DNA of 64,000 nt from Fusobacteriaceae bacterium. GTDB taxonomy: Bacteria; Fusobacteriota; Fusobacteriia; Fusobacteriales; Fusobacteriaceae. The DNA lies in NCBI GenBank assembly GCA_900764925.1, contig CAAFPW010000085.1, positions 12,770 through 76,769 on the forward strand, in the 5' to 3' direction. The stretch's first letter is position 1; every line of letters starts with the position of its first letter. The position numbers and the translations under genes are program-made. The notes beneath the pieces were generated by a model, which searched no databases, had not been told where the DNA came from, and worked only from the letters and a program-made list of their open reading frames with translations. Below, piece by piece: positions 59,028-64,000 of the stretch.

Positions 59028-59047
59028 ACAGTCACATTCCTTTTTTT
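59001..59047 (+). terminator. pyr attenuator
   Basis: Stem AAAGGAATG / CATTCCTTT (59001-59009 with 59035-59043), inner stem ACTGTTT / AAACAGT, then TTTTTTT. The leader-ORF stop codon overlaps the 3' side of the inner stem. It lies 33 bases before pyrB. Confidence 0.88.
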
Positions 59048-59079
59048 ATGTTTAATTTAATATATAACAGGAGGAAGTT

Positions 59080-60147
59080 ATGAAAGATTTCATATCTATT
59101 AAAGATTTGACAAAAGAAGAGATACTAGAAGTATTAGATGTAGCTAATCAACTTTCACAAAAACCAGAAGCTGAACTAGCTAAAGGAAAAATTGTTGGTA
59201 GTCTATTCTTTGAACCGTCAACAAGAACAAGATTATCTTTTACATCAGCAGCGTATAGACTTGGAGCACAAGTTTTAGGTTTTGATTCTCCAGATGCCAC
59301 TTCATTAAAAAAGGGTGAGTCATTAAGAGATACTATAAAAATGGTAGAAGCTTACTCTGATGTAATAGTTATGAGACACTATATCGAAGGAGCTGCGAAA
59401 TTTGCATCTGAAATCTCTAATAATCCTGTTATAAATGCTGGAGATGGAGCAAATGAGCATCCAAGCCAAACTCTTTTAGACCTATTCACAATAAAAAAAG
59501 AGTTAGGAAGAATAGAAAATATCAAGATAGCTTTTGTTGGAGATTTAAAGTATGGAAGAACTGTTCATTCACTTACTAAAGCTTTAGAGATGTTCAATGG
59601 GGAGTTTTACTTTGTAGCTCCTGAATCTATCCAAATTCCTGAATATATTACAAAAGAGCTAGATCAAAAGGAAATGAAGTACCACATCTGTTCAGAATAT
59701 GAGGGAATTTTAAAAGAGATAGATGTACTTTATATGACTAGAATCCAAAGAGAGAGATTTGATGATATAGAGGAGTACAATAAAGTTAGTGGAGTTTATA
59801 AGATATCTAAAGATACTATCCTAGATAGATGTCAAGATCATATGATAATCTTACATCCACTACCAAGAGTAGATGAGATAAACATTGATTTAGATGATAC
59901 TAAACATGCACTATATTTTAAACAAGCTGCAAATGGAGTGCCAACTAGAGAGGCTATGTATGCTTTAGCTATGGATCTAAAAAAATCAGTAGCTCCTACT
60001 AAAGAGGAGAAAGATGTTGTTGAAGAACACTTCTTAACTGTGTGCAAAAACCCTAAATGTGTAACTCACTTTGAAGAAACTCCAAATAAAGTGGTTGTTA
60101 AAGAGTATGGAAAGTTCTGTTACTACTGTGGAAAAGAGATAAAATAA
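59080..60147 (+). CDS. pyrB: Aspartate carbamoyltransferase fused to PyrI-type zinc domain
   Basis: A 355-residue protein. Residues 1-305 are the catalytic chain: FFEPSTRTRLSFTSA (carbamoyl-phosphate loop, about 47), HPSQTLLDLF, and LPRVDEI. The last 45 residues (CKNPKCVTHFEE, then CYYCGKEIK) reproduce the four-Cys zinc domain of the regulatory chain PyrI, without the nucleotide-binding domain. No separate pyrI is present; pyrK follows. It commits carbamoyl phosphate to pyrimidine synthesis. Confidence 0.93.
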   Translation: MKDFISIKDLTKEEILEVLDVANQLSQKPEAELAKGKIVGSLFFEPSTRTRLSFTSAAYRLGAQVLGFDSPDATSLKKGESLRDTIKMVEAYSDVIVMRHYIEGAAKFASEISNNPVINAGDGANEHPSQTLLDLFTIKKELGRIENIKIAFVGDLKYGRTVHSLTKALEMFNGEFYFVAPESIQIPEYITKELDQKEMKYHICSEYEGILKEIDVLYMTRIQRERFDDIEEYNKVSGVYKISKDTILDRCQDHMIILHPLPRVDEINIDLDDTKHALYFKQAANGVPTREAMYALAMDLKKSVAPTKEEKDVVEEHFLTVCKNPKCVTHFEETPNKVVVKEYGKFCYYCGKEIK

Positions 60148-60174
60148 GTTATTTATATAGTTTTGGGAGGAAAA

Positions 60175-60981
60175 ATGTTTTTAGAAAATTGTGAAATTTT
60201 AGAAAACAGACTAATTGCTGGTCATAATTATCTTATGAAGGTGAAGGGAGATAAGACTGTACAAGCTGCTAAAGCTGGACAATTTTACATGTTACAATGT
60301 AAAAATGGTGTTTATTTCTTAAGAAGACCAATCAGTCTACACTATGTAGATAAAGAAAAAAATGAATTAGAATTCTACTATGAGATAAAAGGTGGAGGAA
60401 CTAAAGATTTAGCTGCTATGAAAGCTGGAGAGATTATCAACATTCAAGGTCCTCTAGGAACAGGATTTACAACTGATATCTCTGGAAAAAATCTATTAGT
60501 AGTAGGTGGAGGAATGGGAATGGCTCCTATGAAACTACTTATAGAGGTTCTTTCTAAAAATAATAGAGTGACATATATAGCTGGTGGAAGAAACAAAGAG
60601 GCTATGGAGATAATGTCAAACTTCAACCTTGAAGGAATAGATACTCATATCACTACTGATGATGGTTCTGTTGGAATAAAAGGAACTGTAATTCTTAAGA
60701 TGGAAGAGCTTATGAGCAATTCAAAATATGATATGGTATTCACATGTGGACCACAAAAAATGATGGAAGCTGTGGCTAAAACAGCTAAAAAGTTTGATAC
60801 AAAGTGTGAAATTTCATTAGAGGCTAGAATGGCTTGTGGTGTAAAAGCTTGTGTAGGTTGCTCAATAAAAACAAAATTTGGAATGAAAAAAGTTTGTCAC
60901 GATGGACCAGTATTTGATTCTGAAACTATTGTTGACTTTGACCCAGTTGTAGAAAAAACTGAAACTTGTTGTGGAAATTAA
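60175..60981 (+). CDS. pyrK: Dihydroorotate dehydrogenase electron-transfer subunit
   Basis: A 268-residue iron-sulphur flavoprotein: FAD-binding RRPISLHYVD, NAD-binding GGGMGMAPMKLL, and a C-terminal 2Fe-2S site in ARMACGVKACVGC with a further Cys in KKVCHDGP. ATG 60175 follows GGGAGG (the longer ORF start lacks a ribosome site). It passes electrons from PyrD to NAD+. Confidence 0.93.
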   Translation: MFLENCEILENRLIAGHNYLMKVKGDKTVQAAKAGQFYMLQCKNGVYFLRRPISLHYVDKEKNELEFYYEIKGGGTKDLAAMKAGEIINIQGPLGTGFTTDISGKNLLVVGGGMGMAPMKLLIEVLSKNNRVTYIAGGRNKEAMEIMSNFNLEGIDTHITTDDGSVGIKGTVILKMEELMSNSKYDMVFTCGPQKMMEAVAKTAKKFDTKCEISLEARMACGVKACVGCSIKTKFGMKKVCHDGPVFDSETIVDFDPVVEKTETCCGN

Positions 60982-60997
60982 TTTGTTGGAGGAAAAG

Positions 60998-61915
60998 ATG
61001 AACAGATTACAAACTAAATTTTTAGGTGTAGATTTTAAAAATCCAATTGTAACTTCTTCTGGATGTTTTGGATTTGGACTTGAGTATAAGGATTATTTCG
61101 ATCCAAATATATTAGGTGGAATAGGAATAAAAGGGCTTACTGTAGAACCAAGAGATGGAAACTACGGAACTAGAATAGCTGAAACTCCTGCTGGTATGTT
61201 AAACTGTGTAGGATTAGAAAACCCTGGAATAGATTATTTTGAATCTCACATTTTACCTGAGATGAAAGCTAATGGAATAACTACAAATATAATTGCAAAT
61301 ATAAATGGAAAAACTGTAGAAGAGTATGTAGAGATAGCTAAAAGAGTGGATAAAATTCCTGAAATAGCAGTAGTTGAGTTAAATATCTCTTGTCCTAACG
61401 TAAAAGATGGAGGTATGGCTTTTGGAGCTAACCCTGAAGTAGCTGCTAGAGTAACAAGAGAGGTAAGAAAAGTTACAACTAAACCGTTGGTTGTTAAACT
61501 ATCACCTAACGTTACTGATATAGCTGGAATAGCTAAAATTGTTGAAGAAAATGGTGCTGATGCAGTATCACTTATCAACACTCTACTTGGAATGGTAATT
61601 GATATCAGAACTAAAAAACCTGTTCTTGGAAATACTTTTGGTGGATTTTCTGGACCAGCTGTAAAACCTGTAGCTGTAAGAATGGTATACCAAGTATATA
61701 AAGCTGTAAATATTCCTATCATTGGAATGGGAGGAATAGCTAGTGTAGAAGATGCTCTTGAATTTATAATGGCTGGAGCTTCTATGGTATCTCTAGGTTC
61801 AGCAATTTTCTCTAATCCTATGTTAGCTGTAGAAGTAGCTAAAGGATTACAAAAATATTGTGAAGAAAATGGATTAAATAATATAAGCGAGCTAGTAGGG
61901 GCAGCTCATAGATAG
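60998..61915 (+). CDS. pyrD: Dihydroorotate dehydrogenase, class 1B catalytic subunit
   Basis: A 305-residue FMN enzyme: NPIVTSSGCFGFG, NISCPNVKDGG (catalytic Cys and substrate contacts), VKLSPNVTDIA, and GMGGIASVEDALEF (phosphate loop). Paired with PyrK, so NAD-linked class 1B, in line with an anaerobic host. ATG 60998 follows GGAGG. Confidence 0.95.
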   Translation: MNRLQTKFLGVDFKNPIVTSSGCFGFGLEYKDYFDPNILGGIGIKGLTVEPRDGNYGTRIAETPAGMLNCVGLENPGIDYFESHILPEMKANGITTNIIANINGKTVEEYVEIAKRVDKIPEIAVVELNISCPNVKDGGMAFGANPEVAARVTREVRKVTTKPLVVKLSPNVTDIAGIAKIVEENGADAVSLINTLLGMVIDIRTKKPVLGNTFGGFSGPAVKPVAVRMVYQVYKAVNIPIIGMGGIASVEDALEFIMAGASMVSLGSAIFSNPMLAVEVAKGLQKYCEENGLNNISELVGAAHR

Positions 61916-61930
61916 AAAGGAGTTTAATTT

Positions 61931-62659
61931 ATGTATAGTGCTAAAGATAGAATGATAATAGCTTTGGATTATCCAACAGCTGATCAAGCTAAAGAGCTTG
62001 TAGAAACAATTGGAGATGGAGCTACTTTTTATAAAGTTGGACTAGAACTTTTCCTAAACTCAAAGGGAGAGATAATTGAGTATCTTTCAGCTAAAGGAAA
62101 GAAAGTATTCTTAGATTTAAAATTCCACGATATCCCAAATACAACAGCAATGGCATCTGTATTTGCTGCTAAGCAAAATGTATTTATGTTCAACGTACAC
62201 GCTAGTGGTGGAAGAAAGATGATGAGCAAAGTTGCTGAAGAGGTAAAAAAAGTTAATCAAGAAAACCTAGTGATTGGAGTAACAGTTCTTACAAGTCTAT
62301 CTGCTGAAGATGTAGAGGAAACTTTTAAGTCAAAATTATCTCTAGCTGATTTAGCTCTTAACTGGGCAAAACTTGTAAAAGAATCTGGATTAGATGGAGT
62401 AGTATGTTCACCTTGGGAAGCTAAACTTATAAAAGATACTTGTGGAAAAGAGTTTAAAACTGTATGTCCAGGAGTAAGACCTAAATGGTCAGCTACTAAC
62501 GACCAAGAGAGAATAATGACTCCAAAAGATGCTATCATCAATGGATGTGATTTCTTAGTTGTAGGTAGACCTATTACTAAAAATGAGAACCCTGCTAAAG
62601 CTGCTCAAATGGTTGAAGCTGAAATTTTAGAAGGAATGAAAGAGGCAGGCCTATGTTAA
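61931..62659 (+). CDS. pyrF: Orotidine 5'-phosphate decarboxylase
   Basis: A 242-residue TIM-barrel enzyme. DRMIIALDYPT opens the barrel, FLDLKFHDIPNT holds the Asp-Lys-x-x-Asp catalytic group, and VGRPITK is the phosphate loop. AAGGAGT precedes ATG. It overlaps pyrC by 7 bases. Confidence 0.95.
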   Translation: MYSAKDRMIIALDYPTADQAKELVETIGDGATFYKVGLELFLNSKGEIIEYLSAKGKKVFLDLKFHDIPNTTAMASVFAAKQNVFMFNVHASGGRKMMSKVAEEVKKVNQENLVIGVTVLTSLSAEDVEETFKSKLSLADLALNWAKLVKESGLDGVVCSPWEAKLIKDTCGKEFKTVCPGVRPKWSATNDQERIMTPKDAIINGCDFLVVGRPITKNENPAKAAQMVEAEILEGMKEAGLC

Positions 62660-63867
62660 TAAAAAACTGTAGAATCTTGTTAAATGGCGAGGAAAAAGTT
62701 ACAGATATATTGACAGCTGATGGAAAAATAATAGAGATAGCTGATAATATCCCTCATAGAAATATTGAGATATTAGATGCTGAAGGAAAATGGGTAATTC
62801 CAGGGGTAGTGGATCTACACTGCCATATGAGAGATCCTGGACTTACTCAAAAAGAGGATTTTATGACAGGAAGTATGGCTTGTGCTAGAGGAGGGGTAAC
62901 TACTTTTATAGATATGCCTAACACTATGCCAGCTGTTATCACTTCAGAAATCCTAGAAGAAAAGAGAGCTATGATGATTGGAAAATCATATGTAGATTAT
63001 GGTTTCAACTTCGGTGGAAGTAGAAATGACAACAGTGAAGAGATTAAAAAAGTTATTGATAAGGTAGCTTCTACAAAAATATTTTTAAATATGTCTACTG
63101 GAGATATGTTAATAACTGATGATAAAGTTGTTGAAAATATTTTTAAAGAGTCAAAAATGATCTCTGTACATGCTGAAGAAGAGATGGTAGCTAAAGCTAT
63201 TGAGCTTTGTGAAAAATATGATAAGCCACTATATCTATGTCACCTATCAAAAGCTAGTGAAGCTAAGATGTTAAGAGAAGCTAAAGCTAAAGGGTTAAAA
63301 GTTTATGGTGAGGTTACTCCACACCACCTTTTCTTAAATGTTGATGATGTAAATGCTGACGAGAGAAGTTCTATGTTACTTAGAATGAAGCCAGAACTAA
63401 AAACAAAAGAGGACAATGAAGAGCTATGGAAAGCTCTTGCTGATGGAACTATTGACACAATAGGAACAGATCACGCACCTCATCTAATAGAAGAAAAATT
63501 AGCTAAACTTACTTTTGGAATCCCTGGAGTAGAAAACTCTCTAGAGATGATGTTAAAAGGTGTAGATGAGGGTAAAATCACTATGGAAAGACTTATCCAA
63601 GTGATGTGTACAAAACCAGCAGAGATATTTAAAATAGAGAATAAAGGTAAGATAGAAGTTGGTTATGATGCTGACTTAGTAATTATAGATAGAGATGATA
63701 AATCTCCAATCAAAGATGATGATGTAATAAGTAAAGCTAATTGGACTCCTTATGAAAAATTCAACAGAGGAGGAAGAGTACTTACTACAATTTTAAGAGG
63801 TCAAATAATATATTTAAATAAAGAGTTTTATGGAAGATATGGGAGGGAAATTAAATACCATGAGTAG
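62653..63867 (+). CDS. pyrC: Dihydroorotase (class I)
   Basis: A 404-residue zinc amidohydrolase: metal motif [16 protein letters not shown] (about residue 54), [16 protein letters not shown], and GTDHAPH (Asp). ATG overlaps the pyrF stop by 7 bases, and pyrE overlaps its end by 8. It cyclises carbamoyl aspartate. Although it follows pyrF, it acts just before PyrD/PyrK in the pathway. Confidence 0.94.
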   Translation: MLIKNCRILLNGEEKVTDILTADGKIIEIADNIPHRNIEILDAEGKWVIPGVVDLHCHMRDPGLTQKEDFMTGSMACARGGVTTFIDMPNTMPAVITSEILEEKRAMMIGKSYVDYGFNFGGSRNDNSEEIKKVIDKVASTKIFLNMSTGDMLITDDKVVENIFKESKMISVHAEEEMVAKAIELCEKYDKPLYLCHLSKASEAKMLREAKAKGLKVYGEVTPHHLFLNVDDVNADERSSMLLRMKPELKTKEDNEELWKALADGTIDTIGTDHAPHLIEEKLAKLTFGIPGVENSLEMMLKGVDEGKITMERLIQVMCTKPAEIFKIENKGKIEVGYDADLVIIDRDDKSPIKDDDVISKANWTPYEKFNRGGRVLTTILRGQIIYLNKEFYGRYGREIKYHE

Positions 63868-64000
63868 AGCAAAAGATGTAGCAAAATCACTATTAAGTAC
63901 AGGAGCAGTAAAATTAAATGTAAAAGAGCCATTTACATTTGTATCTGGAATAAAGAGTCCAATCTACTGTGACAACAGAAAGATGATAGGATATCCTGCT
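63860..64000 (+). CDS. pyrE: Orotate phosphoribosyltransferase (5' part only)
   Basis: 47 codons from ATG 63860, behind GGGAGG, to the window edge. The N-terminus ([20 protein letters not shown], then [13 protein letters not shown]) is characteristic of PyrE. The 3' end lies outside the window. It overlaps pyrC by 8 bases, so the operon order is pyrB-K-D-F-C-E. Confidence 0.92.
   Translation, partial: MSRAKDVAKSLLSTGAVKLNVKEPFTFVSGIKSPIYCDNRKMIGYPA

Noticed and set aside
61246..61722. Long antisense open frame (158 codons) opposite pyrD
   Set aside because: Mirror frame of a well-supported gene; no ribosome site, and composition is that of reversed codons.

Overview
The window is very AT-rich, with tightly packed same-strand gene runs, GGAGG-type ribosome binding sites and near-consensus TTGACA-17-TATAAT promoters. 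Exported proteins carry Gram-negative-style periplasmic signal peptides. Sugar handling is by PTS, there is a fermentative-type class 1B PyrD/PyrK pair, and no aerobic respiration genes are seen. Together this suggests an anaerobic Fusobacteriota member, probably Fusobacterium; that placement is inference, since no rRNA or other phylogenetic marker is present.

Layout. (1) 1-16.5 kb: about 20 minus-strand genes, almost all small acidic proteins resembling polymorphic-toxin immunity families (SUKH-like, SUKH-3, YwqK/MORN, DUF5713, DUF4274, DUF4299, YwqG, Imm17, LRR-like), interspersed with two CreD paralogues and a TPR protein, and starting at an XRE regulator. One member is a wrecked pseudogene and no cognate toxin is visible. 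(2) 16.6-18.8 kb: a divergent TPR protein built of alternating 34-residue repeats. (3) 18.9-32.3 kb: FGGY sugar kinase; an M-box Mg2+ riboswitch, terminator and second leader (short ORF plus hairpins) ahead of mgtA; siroheme reductase; WYL regulator; Zn/Cd-type P-ATPase; methyltransferase; EF-G paralogue; small zinc protein. (4) 32.3-35.6 kb: Nudix hydrolase overlapping a PLD-helicase-DUF3427 protein, a possible defence pair. (5) 35.7-44.2 kb: beta-glucoside bgl operon with an antiterminator and an unusual RAT element; amidohydrolase; PTS EIICB with an esterase-like exported hydrolase. (6) 44.4-50.2 kb: MarR, HflX, MATE pump, two-component system. (7) 50.3-54.3 kb: a cobalamin-riboswitch-controlled exported CbiK-like chelatase, divergent from a haem/B12-type ABC transporter with a possible Fur box. 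(8) 54.5-57.7 kb: amino-acid binding lipoprotein, GldA-like dehydrogenase and aminotransferase behind a leader-peptide attenuator; then an orphan thiamine-type binding protein. (9) 58.8-64 kb: pyrimidine operon pyrB-K-D-F-C-E behind a pyrBI-style leader-peptide attenuator.

A recurring theme is leader control by a short, well-initiated ORF placed on or just before an intrinsic terminator: mgtA (24 aa), the aminotransferase operon (27 aa) and pyr (41 aa). Two metabolite riboswitches and an SD-masking RAT element add to this. Outside the first 16 kb the genes are mostly ordinary metabolism; the immunity-like array and the leader elements are where new biology is most likely.
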